From a virus: DNA of 30,755 nt. The notes under the pieces are model-generated. The model had not been told where the DNA came from. It did not search any database and saw only the letters and a list, made by a program, of their open reading frames with translations. The position numbers and the translations under genes were made by a program. Below are positions 16,675 through 24,161 of this stretch, piece after piece; position 1 is the stretch's first letter, and every line of letters starts with the position of its first letter. The DNA lies in the IMG/VR virus record IMGVR_UViG_3300010401_000069, positions 1 through 30,755 of that record. One strand, given 5' to 3'.

Positions 16675-16714
16675 GCTCGTCGGGTCGCCACCCTTCAAGC
16701 AGCTATGCAATCTC

Positions 16715-16921
16715 CTATCTCAGTCGCAATGACGGAGTGCCTCCCAGCAGCCCTAGCAGAAGGTAGATCAAAATGATGCAGGCGACGACCACGATCACCA
16801 CGCGGGCGACTTGCGGGAAGGGCGCCGGCAGCGGAAGCTGCGCCACGACGTAGAGCAGCAGCCAGACCACCAGGCCAAGCACGACGATGTAGATCACTAA
16901 AGCGAGAAGGCCCTCGATCAT
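16715..16921 (-). CDS. Two-TM small membrane protein (Thivi_2564-like)
   Basis: ATG 16921 is preceded by GGAGGT with 6 nt spacing. The 68-residue product has two hydrophobic helices, about residues 4-27 and 40-61, separated by a short loop QLPLPAPFPQVAR. Length, the PLP-PF loop and the LIYLLLGLLGG ending fit the Thivi_2564 family of small membrane proteins often encoded by phages. It is a possible second holin or pinholin, but it lies away from the lysozyme, between portal and head genes, so a lysis role is only a guess. Confidence 0.75.
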   Translation of the reverse strand: MIEGLLALVIYIVVLGLVVWLLLYVVAQLPLPAPFPQVARVVIVVVACIILIYLLLGLLGGTPSLRLR

Positions 16922-16944
16922 GGCGCACCTCCATGTTCGTGCTT

Positions 16945-19245
16945 CTAGGCAACGGCCCGTCCCCCACTGGCGATATGGAGCCCTGGCGGGCCGCCTCCTG
17001 GCGGTCCTGCTGGTCCCGCTGGCGGCGGCCGTCCTGTTTGATCGCCTGGCCTTTGGGCTCCTGGCGGCGGGCCTTGAGGCGCGTTAGCGGCGCCCGCCGG
17101 CCCTTGCGCGGGCCCCGCCCCAGGCATCCCGGGCGGTGGAATTGGGACACCCGCAGCCGCCCGCGACGCCATGCCGTTCAGCGCCATGATCGAGGGCAGC
17201 ATGCTCTGGAACGCTTGCGTGATGTCCAGCTTGTCGTCCAGGCGCTTGATCAGCTCTTTGGCCAGAAACTCCGGCTTGATCCCCGGGATTTGCATCAGGA
17301 TAGGGAAGAGCCGCTCAGCGTTGGCGATTTCCTGTGCCTGGTTCGGGCGGCCCGTGCTTCCGGCTTCGATCTTAACCCACACCTCATCAGCGATCTGCTG
17401 ACGGCTCATTTCGGGCCAGACAGCCCCGATCCCCACGACGCGCTTGGCCGTGTCCACGCTGCACTCCTGGAGGAGTATTTGCGAGCCACAGCGGGCGATC
17501 CCTGTTAGCATGTCGTCGATGTCGTCAATGTTAGAGCCCATCGCGGTGGCCCTGGAGGCTTCGGCAATGTTCGATTGGGTGGCGTTCATGCCGCCCTTCG
17601 TGCCGCCGATGTTCGCGTCCTGAATACCAGAGACCCGCATCATATCCCCGAACAGCTGCTCGGTTTCGTAGAGATTTGGATCAATGGGTGGCCCCCTAAA
17701 CGATTGCAGAAGGTCATCGACTTTCTGGCCCGGCTGAAGCCCGTTGAGTTCGATGACAGCATTATCCGGATGGCTCTCGAGCTTGTCCAAATCCTCCTGG
17801 TCGAGACTGCCAGACGAGACGACGGTTTTGGGACGCGCGGCCCGACGATGTTCGCGGAGACCCTGACGAGCACGGTTGTAGTCCGACTGCATGTCGCGGA
17901 TGAGCTTCACATCGCTGGGCGGGAAGATGTTCGTCTCATGGTCCACGTCATTGAGCGTCAGCACGAACCAGGGCCAAAACCTGTCGGTATAAACTTCGGG
18001 AGCAGCGGGCTCACGAAGGAAATCCGGATAGCCGTCACAGAGGACGTAGACCATCCCGTCCTTACGATTGTAGAGTTCCCAAATGCAGCATGAGCGGGCG
18101 TCGTTGCCCTCGCGGGTGTCGCTCTTCGCCCCGCCTCCCTTGTCCTCGATGATGGTGTAGCCGCCCCGGTTGGAGACACTGGTGTTGTCGCCATCCGTGC
18201 CTCGATAGGCATTGAAGTTCTTGCCGACGTCGACCTCGTAGATTTCTTTCACATCGTTGGGAGAGAGGATGAACTCCTGCGCCACCCAGTCGGCGCCCAG
18301 GAACTCCCGCAGATGCATGGTCTTGGGATCGGGGATGATGCTCATGGAGGTCGGGTAGTCCATCGTCAGGCCCTCCCGAACCACCACCTCCACCTGCGTG
18401 GAGAGATCGTTCAGGAGCAGGCGCATCTGCTCGGCCTCCGCTGAGCTAGGGTCAGTCTCGTTGTCGGCGATGTCGGCCGAGAGCCGCTCCAGGGTAGCGA
18501 GGCGATTGGAAATATCGGCGATGCGTGCCTCGATCTCGGGCTTCTTCTGCATCACCCGCTCGAAGCCAACCTTGACGTAGCCCACCCCAGTGGTCGAGGC
18601 ACGGCGCACCGTCATCTTCATCATCTGTTTGAAGTCTTGCGGCAGCTGGTCGATGTTCTGCCTGAACAGGTATTCCAGGGTCTTGGCGATCTTGTCGAGC
18701 TGCTGCTCCATCTCCTTCACCTGAGCGGCGTCCTGGAGAATGGGCGCCGCAGTCGCCTGCGCGGCCCCCATCGCGGCCGGGTCCATCATCCCCATCGACT
18801 GCTGCTGGATCATCTGCGCCGCGCTCTGCTGAAGGGCGACCAAGGTGCTCTGATCCCCGTCCCAGGCGGTGTTCATGATCCGCTTGCGCCGATAGGCGAT
18901 AAATTTGGGGTTCTTGGCGTAGAAGAACGCCACCCGCTGCGAGACGATGCGCAAGGTCAGGTTGGCGACGTAGCGGTCATCCTTGGCGTCCGTGGACCAT
19001 TGCAGCCCCGTCACATAGTCCTGGTCCTTGCGCATCTGCTCGAAGACCGGGGCCCAGTATTTCTTGGCCCGCTTGATGCGGTCGGACCATTTGTTGACCA
19101 GCTCCTTGCGGGGCTCGTCGACATCGGGCTCCTCGCGGTTGATCTGCTGCGTGTCCTCCTGCTGGGCGAGGAGTTCCAATGGTGCCTTGCCACTGAGGAA
19201 GGCGGCCTCGATCTCCTGCTGAAGAGGGGACTGCTCGACGGGCAT
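16945..19245 (-). CDS. Portal protein
   Basis: The ATG at 19245 overlaps the terminase stop as TGATG and has GGAGGT 5 nt upstream; the in-frame TTG at 19251 is less likely. The 766-residue product has the portal pattern: an N-terminal helix KWSDRIKRAKKYWAPVFEQMRKDQDYVTG, a clip/stem region with WELYNRKDGMVYVLCDG, then DVKLIRDMQSDYNRARQGLREHRRAARPK and the crown/barrel region with long helices. The C-terminal 90 residues are Gly/Pro/Ala-rich and disordered. The portal ring is the DNA entry and exit vertex, engaged by the terminase encoded just upstream. Length is typical of podovirus portals. Confidence 0.9.
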   Translation of the reverse strand: MPVEQSPLQQEIEAAFLSGKAPLELLAQQEDTQQINREEPDVDEPRKELVNKWSDRIKRAKKYWAPVFEQMRKDQDYVTGLQWSTDAKDDRYVANLTLRIVSQRVAFFYAKNPKFIAYRRKRIMNTAWDGDQSTLVALQQSAAQMIQQQSMGMMDPAAMGAAQATAAPILQDAAQVKEMEQQLDKIAKTLEYLFRQNIDQLPQDFKQMMKMTVRRASTTGVGYVKVGFERVMQKKPEIEARIADISNRLATLERLSADIADNETDPSSAEAEQMRLLLNDLSTQVEVVVREGLTMDYPTSMSIIPDPKTMHLREFLGADWVAQEFILSPNDVKEIYEVDVGKNFNAYRGTDGDNTSVSNRGGYTIIEDKGGGAKSDTREGNDARSCCIWELYNRKDGMVYVLCDGYPDFLREPAAPEVYTDRFWPWFVLTLNDVDHETNIFPPSDVKLIRDMQSDYNRARQGLREHRRAARPKTVVSSGSLDQEDLDKLESHPDNAVIELNGLQPGQKVDDLLQSFRGPPIDPNLYETEQLFGDMMRVSGIQDANIGGTKGGMNATQSNIAEASRATAMGSNIDDIDDMLTGIARCGSQILLQECSVDTAKRVVGIGAVWPEMSRQQIADEVWVKIEAGSTGRPNQAQEIANAERLFPILMQIPGIKPEFLAKELIKRLDDKLDITQAFQSMLPSIMALNGMASRAAAGVPIPPPGMPGAGPAQGPAGAANAPQGPPPGAQRPGDQTGRPPPAGPAGPPGGGPPGLHIASGGRAVA

Positions 19246-20810
19246 CACCAACCTCCAACCGTGCGATGCTCACGCTCGGTCTTGCGCTCGCGAGCGGCGC
19301 TGTCGATCACCCAGCCCATGGTCATGTGCCTCGGTGCCTCGGCCTTCTTCTTCAAGGCACGCTGGCCTCTTTGCTTGTGGAGGCCAATCCCGAAGAGCGC
19401 GATGGTGTCCACGAAGTCGTCATGCGAGCCTTGCGGGAATTTCAGCATCTGGTCGTGTGCCTCGGCCCACCAGGCCGGGAAGACCGGGAAGACCACCTTC
19501 ATCATCGACATGCGTGCCTGGATGCTCTGGGCGCGCTGTTGCTTGTCCCCAATCGGAGGCAGCTCCTCGATGGAGCAGAACACCCGCTTCTCCAGCATCC
19601 TCTTACGCAAGAAAGGCCCGATGCTCTTCGAGATGTGGTCCTTGCCGGCCCACCAGAACAATGGCTGGTATTTCTCCATCATCAGGATCATGTATTCGAC
19701 CACGGTCGCGGTGTCGGCCTGCTTCCAGAACAGGTCGGGCATCACCCACATCTGATCGTGCTCGTCGACCCCAACTGCCATCAAGCACGTCTTGTCCCGG
19801 CCTTGTTCGAGGGAGACCGCATGGTCCGAAGCACAGTAGAAGCGAAGTCGATCCTTGGGTGGTATGCGATCCATGCGCGGGTAGGTGCGCATGTGGACGG
19901 CCTTAAAGAAGCTCCCGTCCTCGGGGGTTGGGCGGCCCTGATAGAGGGCCTGGAACCCTCGAACATCCGTCTGGCGGATGCTATCCAGATAATCCTTGTC
20001 GAAGCGTTCGGGCCAGAGAGGCTCACCCTCCTTGCGTCCCATGACGTCATTCTTGCGGGCCAGGGCGGGCATGTCGATGACATGCCATTTGGTAGCTTCT
20101 GCCAAGGAGTAACACGGGTTCTGTGGGTCCGTCAGTCGCCCGATCAGATCGTCTTCGTGCCAGCGCGTCTGAATGATGACGATACTTCCGGCCTTCGTCA
20201 TCAGGCGCGTCTGCAAGACCTGGGTATACCAAGACCAAAGCTGTTCCCGGATGGTTGGGCTGTCGGCCTCCTTCCGATCCTTGGTAGGGTCGTCAAGCAG
20301 AATGACATCGGCACCTCTGCCGGTGGCGCCAGAGCCTCGACCAAGGAAGAAAATGACGCCACCGGCTTCGGTCTCCAGCCGGTCGACCGACGCTGAGCCG
20401 GCTTTCAGCTTCACGTCGGGGAAGACCTGCTGGAAGAGGGGGTTCTCGATCAGGTCGCGCACCGCGCGGCCGTGATCCCAGGCGAATTTCTCAGAGTAGG
20501 TCGCGACGATGATGGATTTCTCGGGGTTCCTCCCGACGAACCAGGCCGCGAACATGTGCGAGGCCAGACGGGTCTTTCCGTGCCTCGGAGGCATGGAAAT
20601 CTGGAGCCGCTTGAAATCGCCTTTCTCCACCTTCTCCAGCGCGGCGCCCAGCACTCGGTGATGTCTTGCTGGCCGGTAAAGGCTGATGGTCACGTCGTCG
20701 CGGTCGTCAGGCACGGGCGACATGAACATGGCGAAAGCCACAAGGTCTTCACGCGCCCGAAGGATCGCCTTCTTGCGCAGCAGGAGCCTTGTGGTGGATG
20801 CAGAGGTCAC
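19245..20810 (-). CDS. Terminase large subunit
   Basis: A GTG start overlaps the preceding stop as GTGA. The ATPase domain has Walker A PPRHGKT (residues 74-80), Walker B VILLDDP (169-175) and the coupling motif IIQTRWHEDD. The RNase H-like nuclease domain has its first acidic residue in ASDHA (Asp329) and the late acidic cluster HDDFVDT (Asp464, Asp465, Asp468). Length (521 aa) is normal. It translocates DNA into the prohead through the portal and cuts the concatemer. No small terminase subunit is recognisable next to it. It is coupled to the portal gene downstream. Confidence 0.93.
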   Translation of the reverse strand: MTSASTTRLLLRKKAILRAREDLVAFAMFMSPVPDDRDDVTISLYRPARHHRVLGAALEKVEKGDFKRLQISMPPRHGKTRLASHMFAAWFVGRNPEKSIIVATYSEKFAWDHGRAVRDLIENPLFQQVFPDVKLKAGSASVDRLETEAGGVIFFLGRGSGATGRGADVILLDDPTKDRKEADSPTIREQLWSWYTQVLQTRLMTKAGSIVIIQTRWHEDDLIGRLTDPQNPCYSLAEATKWHVIDMPALARKNDVMGRKEGEPLWPERFDKDYLDSIRQTDVRGFQALYQGRPTPEDGSFFKAVHMRTYPRMDRIPPKDRLRFYCASDHAVSLEQGRDKTCLMAVGVDEHDQMWVMPDLFWKQADTATVVEYMILMMEKYQPLFWWAGKDHISKSIGPFLRKRMLEKRVFCSIEELPPIGDKQQRAQSIQARMSMMKVVFPVFPAWWAEAHDQMLKFPQGSHDDFVDTIALFGIGLHKQRGQRALKKKAEAPRHMTMGWVIDSAARERKTEREHRTVGGW

Positions 20811-21349
20811 TTCGGCTTCTTGTGGCCCCGGTTGGAGTGCTCCTCGTCGTGGTCCTCGTCTTCCTTACGGTATTGGCCATATTTTGCGTGATTGCCGGTG
20901 TTCTTATCCACCGAGGCCGCCCCTGAGACCGCGCCCTCCAGCGCCGTGATCCGTGCATCGAGGCCCGCGATGGTCCCGTCCATGTTGTCCATGCGGGTGT
21001 CCTGCGCGGTGTCCTTGCTCTCGCAGTTGGTGACGCGCTGCGCCAGCTGGTCGAAGCTCGCCTGAATATCTCCGGGGTCGATCTGCACGCCGGCGACCGT
21101 GACGTAGAGGGTCTGCGCGGCGTTCCACGCGGCGCCCATGTTGTTGGTCACAGTCACCGCCGAGAAATCCCCGGCCCAGGCACTGCTCGCCTCGGTGTCC
21201 TTGAGCACGCGCCCGTCAAGCACCAGGCCGGTGTTGGCGGTGTCGTAGTTCTGCGGGTTCAGGAACCCCGGCGTCGGCACGTCCACGGTGGCGCCGTCCG
21301 CGACCGCATCGTGCAGGCGCAGCGACCAGGCATAGGATTTCACGGCCAT
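20807..21349 (-). CDS. Unknown protein with beta-rich N-terminus and coiled coil, 180 aa
   Basis: GAGGAGGT sits 7 nt before ATG 21349. The N-terminal 90 residues look beta-rich and compact (SYAWSLRLHDAVADGATVDV, NTGLVLDGRVLKD, QTLYVTVAGVQIDPGDIQ). Residues 95-140 form a heptad-like helix (FDQLAQRVTNCESKD, IAGLDARITALEGAVSG). The C-terminus is highly charged (YRKEDEDHDEEHSNRGHKK). It occupies the position where a small terminase is often found but has no helix-turn-helix, so I do not call it one. A trimeric fibre-, decoration- or head-associated protein is plausible; the function is unknown. Confidence 0.75.
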   Translation of the reverse strand: MAVKSYAWSLRLHDAVADGATVDVPTPGFLNPQNYDTANTGLVLDGRVLKDTEASSAWAGDFSAVTVTNNMGAAWNAAQTLYVTVAGVQIDPGDIQASFDQLAQRVTNCESKDTAQDTRMDNMDGTIAGLDARITALEGAVSGAASVDKNTGNHAKYGQYRKEDEDHDEEHSNRGHKKPK

Positions 21350-21361
21350 GTGAGAACCTCC

Positions 21362-21763
21362 TCAGGAGACGCGGACGGGTGAGGATTTCACCCGCATCTT
21401 GCCCTTGCCGGGCGGTTTCCTGGGCCCTGCGCCGATCTTGGGCCCCGCCATGGGCGGCGGCCCCGCGCCCATGCCGGCGGGCCCGATCCCCGGAGGGGGC
21501 CTCAAGGCTGGAGGCGCCCCGAGACCCCCTCCCCCTGGAGGCGGCAATCCGGGGGGTGGCGGCCCGCCTCCACCCATCATTCCCGGAGCACCCCCGCCCC
21601 CAGAGACTGGCGGCAGCGGCGGCGGACCCCCACCGCCACTCATGCCACCAGGATGCATGGTCAAACTCGCCGGCGCTCCGTGAGAGGCGGCCAGCCCTGC
21701 GAGAAGCTGCGAGATGCCGGGGCCGGCACCGGCTCCCCCGGGAAGACTGGGCGGAAACGGCAT
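21362..21763 (-). CDS. Gly/Pro/Met-rich low-complexity protein, 133 aa
   Basis: ATG 21763 has AGGAG 7 nt upstream and gives a start MPFPPSLPGGAG; a longer frame to 21817 lacks this signal. Nearly the whole protein consists of Gly, Pro, Met and Ala in irregular GGGGPPPP-type runs, ending in a short basic tail (RKPPGKGKMRVKSSP). It resembles the Pro-rich products at the other end of the virion block, and the portal C-terminus. Probably disordered; no function can be assigned. The clear ribosome binding site and 12-nt spacing to the next gene argue that it is translated. Confidence 0.65.
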   Translation of the reverse strand: MPFPPSLPGGAGAGPGISQLLAGLAASHGAPASLTMHPGGMSGGGGPPPLPPVSGGGGAPGMMGGGGPPPPGLPPPGGGGLGAPPALRPPPGIGPAGMGAGPPPMAGPKIGAGPRKPPGKGKMRVKSSPVRVS

Positions 21764-21779
21764 GGTGGTTCTCCTGTGT

Positions 21780-22256
21780 TCAGAGGGTCTTGATGCGAGG
21801 CACGTATCCTCCAGCAAACTGCACCCGCTCGCCGTTTCGGCGAGGCACGATCTCGGGGGGCTTATCCCACATCCCTATAGCCTCGTAGCAGCCCTCCAGA
21901 TCGCCGGCGTTGAACTTCTTGACGAAGGTCGAGCCGGCGAAGCCGCTGGGACCAATGTTGAAGCAGATCGACACGAAGGCATCGAACTGAAACTGCGTCA
22001 TCGGCTTGTGGATGCTCGTGTTCACGCAGTCTTCGAACTGATCCAGGTCTTGATCGAGGATTTCGGCGGCCTGCTTCTCCGTGATGGTCATCCCGGAGAC
22101 CACTTTGGGCGGCCCGGCCGCAGAGGTGTGCCCGACGCCGATGGTCCAGACGCCCACGCTGTCCTTGTAAGCCGTGAGCTTGCAGCCCTCGCGCTCGGTC
22201 AAGACGTCTAGCCCGTCGTCGGAGATGGCCATCGGTGCCTTGGTCTTCTTGGTCAT
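21780..22256 (-). CDS. Endolysin, T4-type lysozyme (GH24)
   Basis: The ATG at 22256 overlaps the holin candidate's stop as ATGA. The catalytic triad of T4 lysozyme is present with exact spacing: Glu23 (REG), Asp32 (YKDSVG) and Thr38 (VWTIGVGHT). The C-terminal lobe has FDAFVSICFNIGPSGFAGSTFVKKFNAGD, typical of the family. It cleaves the MurNAc-GlcNAc bond of peptidoglycan. No signal peptide or SAR helix is visible, so it needs a holin for release; the adjacent one-TM gene fits. Length (158 aa) is normal. Confidence 0.93.
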   Translation of the reverse strand: MTKKTKAPMAISDDGLDVLTEREGCKLTAYKDSVGVWTIGVGHTSAAGPPKVVSGMTITEKQAAEILDQDLDQFEDCVNTSIHKPMTQFQFDAFVSICFNIGPSGFAGSTFVKKFNAGDLEGCYEAIGMWDKPPEIVPRRNGERVQFAGGYVPRIKTL

Positions 22257-22489
22257 GGCTCTCTCGTGCCTCCCACGGCGCTCGGCGCGCATTCTTTGAG
22301 GATGGCGAGCACCAGCTCCATATGCGTCTTGTCACGTTCGCGGGCGTTCTTGGAAGCCTCGCTCGTCAGATACGTGGTGAAGCCGAGGAAGCCGATGTTC
22401 ACCGCCAGGAGCGCCACCGCCAGCGGCGTGCTCTTCATCGCGTCGATGGTGGAGGTCGCAACCTCCGTGATGCCGCCGTTACTGGCCAC
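22253..22489 (-). CDS. Holin candidate, single-TM protein, 78 aa
   Basis: A GTG start at 22489 is favoured; a shorter form from ATG 22438 is possible, and neither has a strong Shine-Dalgarno. One hydrophobic helix spans about residues 22-43 (PLAVALLAVNIGFLGFTTYL), followed by a charged helical tail (ASKNARERDKTHMELVLAILK). The gene is coupled to the lysozyme through an ATGA overlap. Small size, one TM helix and position are consistent with a holin; an alternative is a spanin-like inner-membrane protein, although no Rz1-type lipoprotein gene is seen. Confidence 0.7.
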   Translation of the reverse strand: MASNGGITEVATSTIDAMKSTPLAVALLAVNIGFLGFTTYLTSEASKNARERDKTHMELVLAILKECAPSAVGGTREP

Positions 22490-22898
22490 GATGGGTTATC
22501 CAGTCGATGAAATCGGCCATGGTCAGGGGCGCCTTGCTCTCCAGGGCGCGTATCCGGTTCTCGAAATCCAGAAGGACGTCGTTCAGGCTCACTTCCGCGG
22601 TGCCTGGCGCCGGTGCCTGCGGTGCCTGCTGCGTGGGGATTTCCGGAAGCTCTACTGGAGGCTCCCTCCACTTCACGTCCCTGGTGAACTCCTCATAGGG
22701 CGGGAACTCGTCGAAGATCAGGTTCGGCCTGGTGTGCCCGATGAACTCGATGACACCTTCGCCCTTGGAACCATCCCAGTGGAGCGCCGAGATGCCCATC
22801 CCTCGCAGGGCATCGAATTTCCGCGTGCCGTGCCTGCCGTCGATGGTAATGGCGTCGTCGAGCACGTTGATGTCGATCTTGCTGCGGGTCTCAGCCAT
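22479..22898 (-). CDS. Tail-fibre-region accessory protein, 139 aa
   Basis: I use ATG 22898 (MAETRSKIDINVLDD), which overlaps the preceding stop by 8 nt. Residues 1-75 form a compact beta-rich domain (DAITIDGRHGTRKFDALRGM, ISALHWDGSKGEGVIEFIG). This resembles small podovirus proteins encoded beside tail fibres that have an 'HWyg..GeIEf' core. It continues with a Pro/Ala linker and a C-terminal helix (VSLNDVLLDFENRIRALESK). The role may be fibre assembly or chaperoning; neither the family name nor the function is certain. Confidence 0.65.
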   Translation of the reverse strand: MAETRSKIDINVLDDAITIDGRHGTRKFDALRGMGISALHWDGSKGEGVIEFIGHTRPNLIFDEFPPYEEFTRDVKWREPPVELPEIPTQQAPQAPAPGTAEVSLNDVLLDFENRIRALESKAPLTMADFIDWITHRGQ

Positions 22899-23199
22899 TG
22901 ATGCGGAGCCTCTGTTGCGCAACCCGGCCAATGCCTTGCGATATGCCGTCCACGACCGCCTCGACGGTGCTGTTCCGGAAGGTTTCGAGAGCTGCGCCGG
23001 TGGCGCGTGCCTGCTGAGCGTTCTCGACCAGGAGCATAGGAAGGACAGCGATGGCGCAGTGCCAGTTGTCCACGAACTCCTCGCTCTGGGGGTTCTTGCC
23101 GATGACGCGGGTGAACCACGGGCACTTATGGCATACCTTCGACACGTCCTTCTGATGCAGAGGGCAAATCTGGCCTTCCAGGGCGCGCGGGGTCATCAT
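22891..23199 (-). CDS. Conserved phage Cys/His protein (CAIA-LPMLL-ENA family), 102 aa
   Basis: The start codon overlaps the collar-fibre stop as TGATG. The N-terminal half contains CPLH, CHKCPWF and a later WHC, a possible zinc-binding set (Cys and His at about residues 12, 15, 23, 26 and 48). The segment CAIAVLPMLLVENAQQARATGAA followed by LETFRNSTV matches a conserved hypothetical family found near the tail fibre and lysis genes of many short-tailed phages. Its function is unknown. The presence of this gene supports the podovirus affiliation. Confidence 0.78.
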   Translation of the reverse strand: MMTPRALEGQICPLHQKDVSKVCHKCPWFTRVIGKNPQSEEFVDNWHCAIAVLPMLLVENAQQARATGAALETFRNSTVEAVVDGISQGIGRVAQQRLRING

Positions 23200-24122
23200 C
23201 ACTGCTTCTGAGCCAGGATCACGTCGACATACTGGATCGCCAGCGTGAGCGGGTGGTTGTGGGCGGCGTTGCCGCCATTGCTGATCGCGGCGGCGATGCT
23301 GTTCACGCCCTGGCTGAAGTTGACGGTGCCGATGGCGCTGCTGGAGCTGTAGGGCGTGTACCAGGGGCCGTCATTGAACTGGTTGCGCATCTGCGCCAGG
23401 CCGAAGCCGGAAGGCGAGGTGGGGAAGTAGTTGGAGCTGGAATTCCCCGGGTAGACCGTGATGGTGGCATTCCCCTGGGTCTGGAGGCTCGTCGGCATCT
23501 CGGCGGCGCTCAGCGTGTGCCCGCCGGTGTTGGTCTGCGCCATCACGGCCGAGAAGGCATTGGTGCCTCCGGCGACGCCGCCGGAGCCGGAGACGACGCG
23601 CAGCGCCTTGTCGTTCTGGGTGGTGATCTTGGTCCAGCCCGTGGGCGCGGCGCCCATGTAGAACAACATGATGGCGCCGGCAGGCACCGAGGCCACCGGC
23701 GGGATGGTGGCGGCGATGGCCGCGTCCACATAAGCCTTGGTGGCCGCCTCGTTGGGGTTCGCCGGCGCGCCCGGGAGCGTGAGGCTCCCGGACAGCACGC
23801 CGCCGGTCAGGAGCAGGTATTGCGGGAAGCTGTCGGTGACGAGGGCGATGCGGTCCCATTGCGCGGCGTTGAAGGCCGCCGGCGTCACGGCGCTCTTGGC
23901 GCGGTAGAGATTGCCCGCCTGCACCACATAGGCGCCGATGGCGTAGCTGGCGCCGGCCGAGAAGAAGCGGATGGCGATCAGGTCGAGGGGGTTCTTCGAG
24001 CCGTCGATCACGCCCAGCTGGAGATCGGGCCAGTTCGTATACAGCTCGCCCGGCGTGCGTGATCCCGATGCCGGCCGGTTGCCGGCCACCGAGGAGCGGA
24101 TCGTCTGAACCCGGTTCGTCAT
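23199..24122 (-). CDS. Tail fibre/collar-domain protein, 307 aa
   Basis: ATG 24122 has GGAGA 9 nt upstream. Residues 50-90 (ASYAIGAYVVQAGNLYRAKSAVTPAAFNAAQW) resemble a small carbohydrate-binding module of the Y-G-V-G-Y-W type. A NPNEAATKAYVDAAIA segment, usual before fibre domains, follows. The C-terminal half is a phage tail collar domain: GAIMLFYMGAAPTGWTKI and DKALRVVSGSGG, ending NAAHNHPLTLAIQYVDVILAQKQ. It is a likely receptor-binding or fibre-tip protein attached to or alternating with the large fibre encoded upstream. Confidence 0.87.
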   Translation of the reverse strand: MTNRVQTIRSSVAGNRPASGSRTPGELYTNWPDLQLGVIDGSKNPLDLIAIRFFSAGASYAIGAYVVQAGNLYRAKSAVTPAAFNAAQWDRIALVTDSFPQYLLLTGGVLSGSLTLPGAPANPNEAATKAYVDAAIAATIPPVASVPAGAIMLFYMGAAPTGWTKITTQNDKALRVVSGSGGVAGGTNAFSAVMAQTNTGGHTLSAAEMPTSLQTQGNATITVYPGNSSSNYFPTSPSGFGLAQMRNQFNDGPWYTPYSSSSAIGTVNFSQGVNSIAAAISNGGNAAHNHPLTLAIQYVDVILAQKQ

Positions 24123-24161
24123 GTGACGCTTTCTCCGATCATCTGATCGGCGGGGCTGTGG

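Noticed and set aside
20807-21349. Small terminase subunit
   Set aside because: Position fits, but the sequence has a beta-rich head and a coiled coil without a helix-turn-helix, so the label is not justified.
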